DNA of 52,453 nt from Pseudomonadales bacterium (GTDB taxonomy: Bacteria > Pseudomonadota > Gammaproteobacteria > Pseudomonadales > JAHRWD01), in NCBI GenBank assembly GCA_019090315.1, contig JAHRWD010000054.1, positions 1-52,453 of the forward strand, read 5' to 3'. Within the stretch, counting starts at the first letter, position 1. Every line of letters starts with the position of its first letter. Under the pieces are notes generated by a model, which was not told where the DNA came from, ran no database searches, and was given only the letters and a program-made list of their open reading frames with translations. Of the stretch, positions 7,353 through 16,896 are shown in pieces. The translations under genes were made by a program, and so were the position numbers.

Positions 7353-10300
7353 TCAGGAAGGCAGGTGATCGGTCGCGCGTCGATTCAGAGTTTTTGACTC
7401 AACGCGCACATATGTCTGGGGAATTTCAAAGTGGAACAACGCGCCGCCTTCGGAAACCTCTGCCCATATGTTGCCATGATGAGCCTCAATAATTTGTTTG
7501 CATATAGCCAGGCCTAAACCGGTACCGCCAGCACCTGTATTGGTCTTGCTACTTTGGATAAATTTATCAAACACATGCTCGAGCTCATCTTCTGGAACGC
7601 CAATGCCATCATCCTGTATGCGGAAGAGAATTGAAGGTACTTCTGACGATCCATTAGTTGATGCCATCGTCATGGTTCCAATACAAATAGAAAGCGTGAT
7701 GGATTTACCCTCCGGAGTAAATTTCACTGCATTGGACAACAGGTTGGTTACCACCTGGCCAATACGAATGGGATCAAAAGTTCCATTGATCTGACGATCG
7801 GGGTTTTCTAGCTGCACGGTAACGCCTTTTTGTTTAGCGGTGGCTTCCTGCTCTGCCATCCTGCTGATCACTAGCTCCTCCAGATTTTGATCTGAAATTT
7901 CCAGTTCCATTTTACCGGCTTCAAGTTTGGCCAGGTCCAGCAGATCGTTAACCAGTAGCAATAGCCGATCGCCGCTTTGGTGAATTCGTTCAAAATAGAT
8001 ACCCAGTTTTTCAACCGGCGCGGTTTTCAGTTTCTCGATCCCGAAGTTTGAAAAGCTCAAAATGGAGTGCATCGGCGTGCGCAACTCATGAGACATATTC
8101 GCGAGGAATTCTGACTTCGCGCGGTTGGCTGCCTGAGCTACCTCTACCGCATCACGCAGTTTTTGAACCTGCTGATCGACAAGCTCCTGAAGATGATCAC
8201 GGTGCATCATCAACTCTTTTTCAGCTTGTTTAAGCGGTGTCACATCCATTGACAATACCATCACACCATCGTCAATCGGATAGTACTGGATATCCATCCA
8301 TCCATCCTCGCCTGTACCGCCAAGCACTGCATGCATCATATAAGACTGGGATTTTCCAGTCTGCATAGTCAAATCGACCATTTCAAATATGGTTTTATCA
8401 TCTACGTACGCCAATACATTTTCGATCGGTCGGCCTATCGCTTCACTTTCTACTACACCGTTGCGTTCACAAAAGGCCTGGTTCACTACCGTGACAATAT
8501 GGTTGTTGTCGATCGCCAGAATAGTCGCTGTTGAAGCCTGTAGAATCGCGCGGTACAACCCTTCACTTTTCGTCAGCTGTTGCTGAACTGCATTTAGCTC
8601 AGTTACATCGTAGATCCATACCAAAATGCCAGGTTTACCCTGGTATTCAATCAGGCTACTGTGGATCATAACCGGGATGATTTCACGATCCTTTCCGTAG
8701 ATTTTCGCTTCGTAGTGATTTTCCTTTATTTTTCCGGACAGCTTCTCAGCCTGTACTGCTCGAATGGTTTCCAGCGATGATTCAGGCAAGAGATCATAAA
8801 AAGACAGGTTGACCATCTCATCCTGGCTCTTGCCCACTAGCTCACCGGCCTGGTTATTTGCATAGACCACCTTTTGATCCTGAACAATGACTGCACCGAT
8901 CGGCGCTTTCTCAAACAACTCTACATTCAGGTTTTCTATGCTCTGGAGCTCAAGCTCTTTGAGTTTCATGTGAGTGATATCGGCGGAGACCATCATTACG
9001 CCATCTTCGATCGGATAAAACCGGCACACTACCCAGGATTCTCTGCCCAGACTTTTAACCTCAATGGCGGCTTCAATCGTAACCATTACCTGGGTTTCAA
9101 TTGCCTCCTCTATCGACTGGAATACCATTTCGCTTAGCGATTCATCTACCGCCTTTTCCAGCACCTGCCCCATTGCTTCTGCTTCAGTTTCAAAACCATG
9201 TCGTACACAAAAAACCTTATTAACCAGCGTAATACGGTGCTCGTGATCAACCATTGCGATTGTGCTGCCGGTTGAATTGAGTATCAACTCATGTTGTTCG
9301 CGGGTTTTTTCCAGGAATGTTTCGATACGTTTTTGTTCGGTAATATCGTGAACCATCGCCATGCGTTCAATACCATCGGGCGTCTCTTCTATCATTGCAT
9401 CAACCGATATCGATACAAGCTGGCCGGTGTCCAGACGTCTTACTGCTTTCTCTTGCCTGGTTAAGGCACCATCGTCCGCAGGGCCTGAATTCAAAATATC
9501 CTTGGTGTTTTCCACGGACTCTTCTGCAGTCCATTCAAGGATGCTGCGTCCTCTCACCTCATCAAAACTACGAGCACCAATCATCTTCAAATATGGATCA
9601 TTGGCTTCAAGCAAACAACCGGTTTCACCTACAGAAACCAGACCTGTATTGGTCGCATTAATCAGTCGATCAAAACGATCACGACTTTCGCACAGTTCTT
9701 TTTGACTATCCTGCAATGACAGTTGTACCAGCTGCATCTGCCAGTACTGTTTCCCGATATTGCGCCCTAATACCAACATTGAAATGATATATATCGCGGG
9801 GATCGCTGCGTACAATAAACCCGAAGCGCTCAACTCAACAACCAGCAACCCATAAATGGCAACCGGTAGCCACAGCGCTACAAGCAAAGCAATCAGGGCG
9901 GGAAAAAAACTGTACACCCCGGCGATATAGCCACCGGTTAATCCAGCAAGAAGAAGCACCATACCCAGGGCAGAACCGAAGGTGGTCAGATCATGCACTA
10001 CCGCTGCACTAAATACCCCAACTGCAACGGCGGCAATAATGGTTGAATAGATGAAGGTATTTGCTGCGGAATCGATATTTGCAAAATCAAGGGTGGTTTG
10101 ATCCTGCGCCCTGTATATCTGACGGCAACTGAAATAACGTACAACGGAAGCAATCAGCACCACTATAGCCGCCCATGACGCCACCATTGACCCGAGCTGG
10201 TCAAAAATAGCGATCAGAACAAGAAGTACCGCTGCGGGGATAGCATATGTGCCTACCTGATGCCCTACCAGCTCTCTCGCAGCTTTCCGTAACAATGACT

Positions 10301-10364
10301 GTCGCTGATCCCCTGAAATCCAGGAAATTTCTAGTTCTTTGCTTCTATACAGCCTGTTCAGCAT
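7353..10364 (-). CDS. Membrane histidine kinase with four PAS domains
   Basis: This 1003-residue sensor kinase starts with five or six hydrophobic segments (about residues 38-210). Four PAS domains follow at about 230-345, 350-470, 480-595 and 605-720. The second and fourth are clearly alike (STGSTIAMVDHEHRITLVN versus ASTATILAIDNNHIVTVVN), suggesting internal duplication. The HisKA domain carries the phospho-acceptor histidine in FLANMSHELRTPMHSIL. The ATPase domain shows the N box (NLLSNAVKF), DDGIGVP and GGTGLGLAI. There is no receiver domain. It lies 10 bp after the response-regulator gene and is surely co-transcribed with it, so that regulator is the likely partner. The sensed signal is unknown. 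Confidence 0.9.
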   Translation of the reverse strand: MLNRLYRSKELEISWISGDQRQSLLRKAARELVGHQVGTYAIPAAVLLVLIAIFDQLGSMVASWAAIVVLIASVVRYFSCRQIYRAQDQTTLDFANIDSAANTFIYSTIIAAVAVGVFSAAVVHDLTTFGSALGMVLLLAGLTGGYIAGVYSFFPALIALLVALWLPVAIYGLLVVELSASGLLYAAIPAIYIISMLVLGRNIGKQYWQMQLVQLSLQDSQKELCESRDRFDRLINATNTGLVSVGETGCLLEANDPYLKMIGARSFDEVRGRSILEWTAEESVENTKDILNSGPADDGALTRQEKAVRRLDTGQLVSISVDAMIEETPDGIERMAMVHDITEQKRIETFLEKTREQHELILNSTGSTIAMVDHEHRITLVNKVFCVRHGFETEAEAMGQVLEKAVDESLSEMVFQSIEEAIETQVMVTIEAAIEVKSLGRESWVVCRFYPIEDGVMMVSADITHMKLKELELQSIENLNVELFEKAPIGAVIVQDQKVVYANNQAGELVGKSQDEMVNLSFYDLLPESSLETIRAVQAEKLSGKIKENHYEAKIYGKDREIIPVMIHSSLIEYQGKPGILVWIYDVTELNAVQQQLTKSEGLYRAILQASTATILAIDNNHIVTVVNQAFCERNGVVESEAIGRPIENVLAYVDDKTIFEMVDLTMQTGKSQSYMMHAVLGGTGEDGWMDIQYYPIDDGVMVLSMDVTPLKQAEKELMMHRDHLQELVDQQVQKLRDAVEVAQAANRAKSEFLANMSHELRTPMHSILSFSNFGIEKLKTAPVEKLGIYFERIHQSGDRLLLLVNDLLDLAKLEAGKMELEISDQNLEELVISRMAEQEATAKQKGVTVQLENPDRQINGTFDPIRIGQVVTNLLSNAVKFTPEGKSITLSICIGTMTMASTNGSSEVPSILFRIQDDGIGVPEDELEHVFDKFIQSSKTNTGAGGTGLGLAICKQIIEAHHGNIWAEVSEGGALFHFEIPQTYVRVESKTLNRRATDHLPS

Positions 10365-10374
10365 GCCCTAATCC

Positions 10375-11295
10375 TTAGTTATGCTCATCCGGGAAGGGTA
10401 TCGAACCCGTATCAATTTGAGCAGATACTTCGTTTCCGATACCTTTGTATTCCAGTCGAGAAAAACTTAATGCATTGGCCAACGCAATGCCACGCCCGTG
10501 ACTATCAAGCACTCTCTTTGGGTTAAATTGCAGATATTCCTGCCAGTCAAAACCCATACCCTGATCCACAACAGTTATCTCGATATAGTCTTCCCCGCGC
10601 AAAAATTCCACTTCAGCATATCGAGCGCTGTATTCCGGCTGTTGAAGGCGTTTGTTCACTTCTAACGCCCAGGTTCCATCCTGTAGCAAAGTAGACTTTT
10701 CTTCGTAACTGATCCCGAGGTTCCCGTGCTCTATCGCATTCACCATTAACTCGGATAGCCCGGTTACCACTTTCCCCGGATCGGGGCAGGCACCAGCTAA
10801 CAATGAAGCAATAGCGTGGGCTTCATCAAGAAGCTGGTATTTAAAGGTCGAGGATTCCATTTTCCCAAGTGTTTTCTGGCTCTTGTGAAGGGTTTCCTGC
10901 AACTCTTTGTAAGCATGTCGATCTCTGACCGCAGTTTTCACCACCGACAACAGCATTTCGCCTTCAAAGGGCTTGGTCAGGTAATAGTAGGCGCCGGCTT
11001 GCAGACCATCCAGTACATCCTGTTTATTGGCCATACCGGTCTGAAGAATCACCGGGATATGCCGCAGAACAGAATGTTGTTGCATTTTTTCGAGCACTTC
11101 CAACCCATCCATACCCGGCATCATTCGGTCGAGCAGGATCACATCAAACCTGGATGGCTCATTCTCCATCATGGACAGGGCACCGCTACCATCTATCGCG
11201 GTGCTCAACTGATAGTCACATTCGTCCAGGTATTCGCTTACGATATCGAGGTTAAAGGGTTCATCATCGACGATAAGTATGTGAGGGCTATCCAT
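10375..11295 (-). CDS. Response regulator with RsbW-type ATPase output domain
   Basis: The 306-residue protein has a receiver domain (1-125) with the acidic pair D10-D11, phospho-acceptor D56 in LLDRMMPGMDG, and the conserved lysine in YYLTKPF. A coiled linker follows (about 125-155). The C-terminal domain (about 160-295) is a GHKL ATPase of the anti-sigma-factor kinase kind (HATPase_c_2/RsbW-SpoIIAB): GLSELMVNAIEHGN is the N box, VDQGMGF is G1 and SHGRGIALAN is G2. It lacks DNA-binding or GGDEF output. It may phosphorylate or sequester a partner such as an STAS-domain antagonist, but none is encoded nearby. It is first gene of the pair with the kinase. Confidence 0.85.
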   Translation of the reverse strand: MDSPHILIVDDEPFNLDIVSEYLDECDYQLSTAIDGSGALSMMENEPSRFDVILLDRMMPGMDGLEVLEKMQQHSVLRHIPVILQTGMANKQDVLDGLQAGAYYYLTKPFEGEMLLSVVKTAVRDRHAYKELQETLHKSQKTLGKMESSTFKYQLLDEAHAIASLLAGACPDPGKVVTGLSELMVNAIEHGNLGISYEEKSTLLQDGTWALEVNKRLQQPEYSARYAEVEFLRGEDYIEITVVDQGMGFDWQEYLQFNPKRVLDSHGRGIALANALSFSRLEYKGIGNEVSAQIDTGSIPFPDEHN

Positions 11296-11391
11296 TTTCT
11301 ACCTCCGAACAGCCGTACAGGGCGCGCGGCATTCTCTACTAACGATAGTAAGGGACGGCAGGAATTCAAATTGGAGCTGTTATAAATACAA

Positions 11392-11410
11392 AGGCTCAGG
11401 CGCAGAGCCT
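11392..11410 (-). terminator. Hairpin after moeA
   Basis: AGGCTC and GAGCCT flank a 7-base loop. On the minus strand the stem runs into TTTGTATTT, giving a short U-rich tail. It lies about 110 bp after the moeA stop, so it could end the moaB-moeA transcript before the response-regulator promoter. Confidence 0.45.
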
Positions 11411-11520
11411 GATATCACGCGATAAACAACAATAAAATGGTGGGCAAAGTACCGGTGAGATACAGTTTGAATATCAGGTAAATCAGCTGATTTTACCTCA
11501 ACACAAACCGACGGGTAAAA

Positions 11521-12762
11521 TCACCCTAGCAAGCTTTGAAAGCTGAAAAATTTGATGCGATCCCCTTTGGCGATCACCTGGTCTACTTCCACCTCTGCAA
11601 CTCCTTCTGCCCAGCTTGCACCTGACAAGATCCCGGAACTCTGGTTCGGGTATATCTGTACTTTTGGCAATTCGAGTGTGGTGTCAGGCGCAGTACAATC
11701 CAGTCGCGCATACAGATACCGGCGACGGATACTTTTTCGCGGCAGATCAAAATCAGCTTCAGCTATTGCCGGATTGATGCTGGTTTGGGTCATGCCCTGC
11801 ATCTTTAACATATAGGGTTTGGCCAGTATCAAAAATGTAATCAATACTGCTGAAGGGTTTCCAGGCAGGGCGAGTATTGGTGTATCACTGAATTCACCGT
11901 ACGCAAAAGGTTTGCCAGGTTTTATTGCAAGCTTCCATAAATGAAGAAACCCCGACTGTTCAATAACAGCCTTAACATGATCCTCTTCACCAACCGACAC
12001 ACCACCACTGGATATGATCAAGTCAGCCTGGGATGCAGCCTGACGAAATGCTTTTTCGGTAGCCTGTCGTGAATCTTCTACAATTCCAAAGGGCAGCGGC
12101 TCCATATTCAGCGCACGTATCAATGCGGTCAATGAATATCGATTCGAGTTGTAGATCTTCCCCAAACCCACTTCCCTGCCCGGCTCAACCAGTTCATCCC
12201 CGGTTGAAAGCATGGCTACCTTAAGTTTCCTGTAAACCGGCACCTTGTCTATTCCAACCGAAGCCAGGAGGCCTAACTCTGATGCTCCTAGCCTGACACC
12301 TGCCAACAGTACAACCTGACCTATCGACAGATCATCACCACGAACCCGTATATTTTGATCTTTTTCAGCCTGATCTAGCACCAAAAAAGAAACCCGCCCA
12401 GCTTCAATCGAGCACTGTTCCTGCATGATTACGGCATCCGCACCGGTCGGTACAGGTGCTCCGGTAAAAATTCGTGCCGCTGTACCTGGCTCAAGCGCGG
12501 CTCCTACGGTACCCGCGGGAATACGCTGGGAAATCCGAAATGACGGTTGTTTTTGTAGATCAGAAAAACAGACCGCATAACCATCCATAGCACTGTTGTC
12601 CCAGGGCGGAACATCAATAGTTGAAACTTGATCCTTAGCCAGCACGCGCCCGGTCGCATCCGATAGAGAAATATATTCAATTTTTTGAGTGCACGATACC
12701 TGCTTCAACAGGTATTTGAGCGCATCATCCACTGGCGTCAATTGTGATGTGGGAGTATTCAA
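11521..12762 (-). CDS. moeA: Molybdopterin molybdotransferase MoeA
   Basis: MoeA inserts molybdate into adenylylated molybdopterin to form molybdenum cofactor. The 413-residue length is typical. Signatures are PPWDNSAMDGYA at about 51-62, TGAPVPTGADAVIMQEQ, STGDELVEPG, ISSGGVSVGEEDHVK and LPGNPSAVL. It begins 9 bp after the moaB stop, so the two form an operon. The cofactor would serve enzymes such as nitrate reductase, none of which is encoded in the window. Confidence 0.96.
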   Translation of the reverse strand: MNTPTSQLTPVDDALKYLLKQVSCTQKIEYISLSDATGRVLAKDQVSTIDVPPWDNSAMDGYAVCFSDLQKQPSFRISQRIPAGTVGAALEPGTAARIFTGAPVPTGADAVIMQEQCSIEAGRVSFLVLDQAEKDQNIRVRGDDLSIGQVVLLAGVRLGASELGLLASVGIDKVPVYRKLKVAMLSTGDELVEPGREVGLGKIYNSNRYSLTALIRALNMEPLPFGIVEDSRQATEKAFRQAASQADLIISSGGVSVGEEDHVKAVIEQSGFLHLWKLAIKPGKPFAYGEFSDTPILALPGNPSAVLITFLILAKPYMLKMQGMTQTSINPAIAEADFDLPRKSIRRRYLYARLDCTAPDTTLELPKVQIYPNQSSGILSGASWAEGVAEVEVDQVIAKGDRIKFFSFQSLLG

Positions 12763-12771
12763 AGCCCGGCC

Positions 12772-13293
12772 TTACTGGTTAACAAGTACACCAACAAAAT
12801 TGCAGGGGGATGTTTCACTATCCAGCTGTAGTCGAATAATTTCATCCCATGCCGTAGCGCATGCACTGGTTGAACCGGGCATACAAAAGATCACGGTCTG
12901 GTTTGCGAATCCGCCCAGCGCCCTGGATTGAATGGTAGATGTATCGATATCTCTAACCGAGATCGCCCGGAATAACTCACCAAAACCCTCGATCTCCTTA
13001 TCCAGAAGCGGTTTAATCGCCTCGGGGGTAGAGTCACGCAATGTAAAGCCAGTGCCACCCGTCACTAAAACAGCATGAAGCTCAGGTGCAGCTATCCAGT
13101 TTGAAACCGCTGCGCGGATATCATATACATCATCCACAACAATTTTTTTATCCGCCAGTTTGTGACCGGCCTGTTCAATACGCTCTACCAGCAACCGCCC
13201 GGAGCCATCATCCATTTCAGTTCTGGTATCTGAAACCGTTAATACCGCAATATTTAACGGTACAAACCCTTTCTGCTTTAATTTTGGACTCAT
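12772..13293 (-). CDS. moaB: Molybdenum cofactor biosynthesis protein B
   Basis: This 173-residue MoaB/MogA-type protein belongs to the molybdopterin adenylyltransferase fold. Visible motifs are LTVSDTR at the N-terminus, LVTGGTGFTLRDSTPEA at about 98-114, and FCMPGSTSAC near the C-terminus. It is the first gene of the moaB-moeA operon. Upstream lies a 430-bp spacer shared with the divergent porin gene, containing a perfect FNR/ANR/DNR-type box 155 bp before this start. That would fit anaerobic control of molybdoenzyme production, though the box could equally serve the porin. Confidence 0.94.
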   Translation of the reverse strand: MSPKLKQKGFVPLNIAVLTVSDTRTEMDDGSGRLLVERIEQAGHKLADKKIVVDDVYDIRAAVSNWIAAPELHAVLVTGGTGFTLRDSTPEAIKPLLDKEIEGFGELFRAISVRDIDTSTIQSRALGGFANQTVIFCMPGSTSACATAWDEIIRLQLDSETSPCNFVGVLVNQ

Positions 13294-13447
13294 AAAACAA
13301 CAACCTGAAAAAACTAAATAAGAAAAAACATAAGAACTACCTTCTGCGCCTGCATAAAATAACAGAACAGCACTAATTTAAGAAAGTACTCGTCAAAGAT
13401 CGATGTAAAAAAAGCAGTCCATCCAAATCAATATCATCACGGCTTGA

Positions 13448-13461
13448 TTGATTTACATCAA
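13448..13461. promoter_or_regulatory. FNR/ANR/DNR-type operator box
   Basis: TTGATTTACATCAA fits the FNR consensus TTGAT-N4-ATCAA with no mismatch. It lies 155 bp upstream of moaB and 263 bp upstream of the porin start, in the divergent spacer. A weak TAGTAT -10-like hexamer lies about 21 bp to the right, the spacing of a class II activated promoter reading toward the porin. No equally good -10 is seen toward moaB. Confidence 0.6.
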
Positions 13462-13596
13462 ATCATAACCTGTCTCAACAGATAGTATCTTCGTCGTAAA
13501 ATTTACGTCTCCAAACTAGAGTTGTGAATACTGTGTCGTTAAAACTATTGGGAGATAGTGCGTATTTTTTGGGCCAATATTTTTCTGCTTTTATTT

Positions 13597-13625
13597 TTGT
13601 ACGTAAACTTTATATGATATATACT
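13597..13625 (+). promoter_or_regulatory. Candidate sigma-70 promoter of the porin gene
   Basis: TTGTAC and TATACT are separated by 17 bp. A transcript starting near 13632 would have a leader of about 90 bases before the GTG start. The rest of the 13294-13723 spacer is AT-rich and holds only the FNR-type box. Confidence 0.5.
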
Positions 13626-13723
13626 GCAGCGATCGATACTTAATGTAGCTTCTTAAGTATTGTCATAACAAGATAACGAGCCCTATTGAGGCATTGTTTT
13701 ATTACCTATATGGGAGAGCCATT

Positions 13724-14701
13724 GTGAAAACGAAATTACTAACCCTTGCAACCGGTGGACTATTAGCTGCATCAACTTTTACCCACGCGGCGGATGTTGC
13801 GGTTGAGGAAATTGTTGAAAGCCTTGAAGTCAGCGGTTTTATTGACATTATCTACACAGGCATTGATGAAGCAGCCGATGGTACTGGCGCTAGCGGAAAA
13901 AACCCTAACGAACAAAAATTTGGCGCCGACGGTGAAGTAGATATTACCGGAGCGTACGATAAAGTTTCTGTTCGTATCGACGTTGACGTTCGTGCAGGTA
14001 GCAGTGATAGCGGTGACCTTGAGCAAGCCTTTTTTGTTGCAGGCCTTACAGATCAATACGCAATAGTCGGTGGTGTTTTCAATAACCCAATTGGCTGGGA
14101 AGCACATGATGCACCCGATATGTATCAAACCAGCCACGCCTATAACTGGGATATCCTGGATGGTGCGACTGCTCTATACGGTAATAACGTTGCTGGTGTT
14201 GCTGTAGCAGCGGACTGGGGAATGTTTTACGCTACTGGCGCAGTTCTGAATGACCTTGCTCAAACAGATGAAGAGAACTCTCTTGCGGTAGTTCTTGGCT
14301 TGAAACCGATAGACGGACTGGATATTGAGCTTGGCGTTGTTACACAGGCCGACAAGGACAATGCTGGAAATGCAACCGCTGGTAACGTAACAGATCTGAA
14401 TGCCACATGGGTAATTGCTGACCTCACGCTTGCTGCTGAAATTCTGTTGGCAGATGCAATTGTTGACGACTCTACCCTGTTGTTAGCAAACTATGCGTTT
14501 GGTGGCGGATTTGGGTTGACCGGTCGATATGAGGTTATCAATTTCGCAAGTAATGAAGACCTCACTCGTATGACTGTTGCAGGTAGCTGGCAGGCGGCGA
14601 AAAACCTCGCTGTTCTGGCCGAACTATCGGATAGCGATTCTTCAAATGCTGGAGACCCTGATGGAAAAGTACTAACTCTTGAGTTTGTAGGCACTTTCTA
14701 A
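13724..14701 (+). CDS. Outer-membrane beta-barrel porin-like protein
   Basis: The mature protein of about 300 residues is acidic and rich in alternating beta-strand patterns. It ends in phenylalanine (LEFVGTF), the usual C-terminal signature for outer-membrane insertion. The N-terminus is a clear signal peptide (MKTKLLTLATGGLLAASTFTHA, then ADVAVEE). GTG at 13724 was chosen over the upstream ATG at 13694 because GGGAG lies 6-8 bases before it and it gives a clean signal peptide. It resembles OmpL-like beta-barrel porin-2 proteins (YAIVGGVFNNPIGWEAHDAPDMYQ), but the exact family and substrate are not certain. A strong terminator follows. Confidence 0.8.
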   Translation: MKTKLLTLATGGLLAASTFTHAADVAVEEIVESLEVSGFIDIIYTGIDEAADGTGASGKNPNEQKFGADGEVDITGAYDKVSVRIDVDVRAGSSDSGDLEQAFFVAGLTDQYAIVGGVFNNPIGWEAHDAPDMYQTSHAYNWDILDGATALYGNNVAGVAVAADWGMFYATGAVLNDLAQTDEENSLAVVLGLKPIDGLDIELGVVTQADKDNAGNATAGNVTDLNATWVIADLTLAAEILLADAIVDDSTLLLANYAFGGGFGLTGRYEVINFASNEDLTRMTVAGSWQAAKNLAVLAELSDSDSSNAGDPDGKVLTLEFVGTF

Positions 14702-14730
14702 GCTGCTCTACTGTACTTTGAGTTAAGTAT

Positions 14731-14762
14731 AAAAAAGCCGGGGGTTTCCCCGGCTTTTTTTT
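14731..14762 (+). terminator. Rho-independent terminator of the porin gene
   Basis: A GC-rich stem (AAGCCGGGG with CCCCGGCTT) and a short loop are followed by eight T residues. It lies 30 bp after the stop codon. The A-run on the left means it could also act in the other direction. Confidence 0.93.
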
Positions 14763-14825
14763 GCCTCTCCTTTTCTTTGCGGCAACTGGAATATGTGATT
14801 CCCCAACCTCAATCCTTCACAACAT

Positions 14826-15266
14826 ATGCTCATCGAATATTACCCGACGATTCGGCTCATTCATGTCAGCTCAATCATTCTAAGCATCAGCTTTTTCATG
14901 ATTCGTGGGTGCTGGATGTGGTTTACCCCCGTACGACTGGAAGCAAAGTGGGTTAAAGTCACGCCGCAAATTATTGATACGGTTCTTCTTGTCAGCGGTA
15001 TTACCCTGATCCTGTTAACCCAACAATACCCCCATCAGCAAGCCTGGTTGCTGACTAAGCTTGGCGCGCTCGTCGCATATATCGGCTTTGGTATGATGGC
15101 GCTCACCTACGGACGAACAAAATGGATCCGTCTGGTTTTTCTGATTCTTGCAATCAGCGCTTTCGCTTACATTGTTAGCATAGCGCTTACCAAAAGTGCT
15201 ACTCCATGGATAATGAATCATCCCTACGCGGACTCCACAGCCTCTTCATTTGGACTCGCGTACTAA
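14826..15266 (+). CDS. SirB-like inner-membrane protein
   Basis: The 146-residue protein has four predicted membrane segments: about 8-26, 46-63, 74-93 and 100-122. The start IRLIHVSSIILSISFFMIRGCWM and the later LLTKLGALVAYIGFGMMAL resemble the SirB2 family (named for an invasion gene regulator). That family has conserved histidines and an unclear biochemical role. It follows the porin terminator and precedes the polysaccharide genes, with its own spacing, so it is probably a single-gene unit. The family call is moderately sure; the function is not known. Confidence 0.72.
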   Translation: MLIEYYPTIRLIHVSSIILSISFFMIRGCWMWFTPVRLEAKWVKVTPQIIDTVLLVSGITLILLTQQYPHQQAWLLTKLGALVAYIGFGMMALTYGRTKWIRLVFLILAISAFAYIVSIALTKSATPWIMNHPYADSTASSFGLAY

Positions 15267-15429
15267 TTTTAAGATGATTCGCTATACTTGATTGCGACTG
15301 GCCTCTTACGCTCATTGATCGCGCCCGGAGCGGGAAAGCATATGCCCAGCCTAAGTCGTGCATGAATTAAAAGATCACGCAGTCTTCCTCATTTATAAAA
15401 TATAGCAACCTCTGATTAAACAAGGCCCT

Positions 15430-16827
15430 ATGAGCAGCATTCGCATATTTAAACATCACGTCCATACCGCTCACATTGTCCTTGGCTGTATTGAAAGTGC
15501 TATCTGTTTTTTTTCGGTCTATTTTGGCTCCTATATCCGATTCGGTGAAACCGTAATGATCGAAGAGGAGGACTTGCTGCCGCTGACCATAAGAGCGGCG
15601 TCTTTTGCGGTGGTATTGATTGTAAGCATGACCGCCCTGGGCGTCTATCAAAGTCAGTTACGTGAAGGGCAACTGGGCATGTTGCTGCGAACTGCCGCCA
15701 GCTTTCTATTTGCATCCATATTGCTCACCCTGATTTTTTATATCTTTCCGGCGCTGTTTGTAGGCAGAGGTATATTTGCGTTTTCAATGATCTGTGCATT
15801 CGTCATGATCGTGATGGTGCGTTATCTGTACTTTAGAAACATTAACCAAGCACTATTAAAAAGAAGGGTTTTGATTCTTGGTGCCGGCACACGTGCAAAT
15901 TATATCGCTGAACGGCTTCGTCGCCGTGTCGATACCAAGGGCTTTGAGATCTTCGGTTTCATCCGTCGTGAGGATGAGATAGACCAGATAACCGGTTACC
16001 CGATCATAGATCGTGAGGACGACCTCGCGGACTTCAGTCTGACGAATAAAATAGATGAAATTGTGGTGGCGGTTAATGATCGCCGTAGCGGCCTACCCAT
16101 CGATGAGCTACTCGACTGCAAGATTCACGGCGTTGACGTCATTGATGTTGCTGATTTTTTTGAACGTGAAATACAACGGATCGAGCTCGATCTGTTCCAG
16201 CCAAGTAGCATGGTTTTTTCCGATGGTTTTGATCGAGGTTTCATTAGACAACTTTCAAAACGAACACTGGACCTATCCATCAGCGCAATTATGTTTATTT
16301 TGGTACTGCCCGTACTGCTGTTAACAGCTATCGCAATACGCCTGGAGGATGGTTGGGACGCACCGGTGTTTTATAGCCAGGAGCGAGTCGGCCTCGACGG
16401 CAAAACATTTAATGTCCATAAATTCCGCAGCATGATAACCGATGCTGAAAAAGCCGGTGCCCAGTGGGCTGAAAAAAATGACACCCGAATTACAAAGGTG
16501 GGTGGGGTATTACGAAAATATCGTATCGATGAACTGCCACAGCTATTAAACGTGCTCAATGGCGAGATGAGTTTGGTTGGGCCACGACCAGAACGCCCGG
16601 AATTTGTCGGTGAACTGAATATAAAAATCCCGTACTACGATAAACGACACCAGGTTAAACCGGGCGTAACCGGATGGGCACAAATCAATTACCCCTACGG
16701 TGCATCTGATGAAGATGCACGCCAGAAATTACAGTACGATCTCTATTACGCAAAAAACAACAGTTTATTCATGGACCTTCTGGTAATTATTCGAACCGTG
16801 GAAACTGTTCTGTATGATGGTCAGTAG
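15430..16827 (+). CDS. Initiating sugar transferase, PEP-CTERM-associated EpsB type
   Basis: The 465-residue polyprenyl-phosphate sugar phosphotransferase starts exopolysaccharide repeat units at the inner membrane. Four hydrophobic segments (about 15-135) are followed by a CoA-binding-like domain (RRVLILGAGTRANYIAERLRR, about 140-265). Another membrane helix precedes the catalytic bacterial sugar transferase domain (about 285-465), with SQERVGLDGKTFNVHKFRSM, RKYRIDELPQLLNVLNGEMS, LVGPRPERPEF and VKPGVTGWAQINYPYG. This layout matches the WcaJ-like subgroup found with exosortase systems. The prsK and prsR genes follow at once, supporting that assignment. The rest of an EPS cluster is absent from the window. 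Confidence 0.88.
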   Translation: MSSIRIFKHHVHTAHIVLGCIESAICFFSVYFGSYIRFGETVMIEEEDLLPLTIRAASFAVVLIVSMTALGVYQSQLREGQLGMLLRTAASFLFASILLTLIFYIFPALFVGRGIFAFSMICAFVMIVMVRYLYFRNINQALLKRRVLILGAGTRANYIAERLRRRVDTKGFEIFGFIRREDEIDQITGYPIIDREDDLADFSLTNKIDEIVVAVNDRRSGLPIDELLDCKIHGVDVIDVADFFEREIQRIELDLFQPSSMVFSDGFDRGFIRQLSKRTLDLSISAIMFILVLPVLLLTAIAIRLEDGWDAPVFYSQERVGLDGKTFNVHKFRSMITDAEKAGAQWAEKNDTRITKVGGVLRKYRIDELPQLLNVLNGEMSLVGPRPERPEFVGELNIKIPYYDKRHQVKPGVTGWAQINYPYGASDEDARQKLQYDLYYAKNNSLFMDLLVIIRTVETVLYDGQ

Positions 16828-16896
16828 CTCGGTTGCTGTAACCGATGCCTAGCGAAAACCCGATCAGCCCAATGTTCTCACAAAAACAAAAAAAAC

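Noticed and set aside
9361..9705. 114-codon plus-strand frame inside the PAS kinase
   Set aside because: Antisense to conserved PAS domains, with biased serine-rich composition and no start signal.
10816..11385. 189-codon plus-strand frame opposite the response regulator
   Set aside because: It mirrors the receiver domain on the other strand and has no recognisable feature; the receiver is clearly the real gene.
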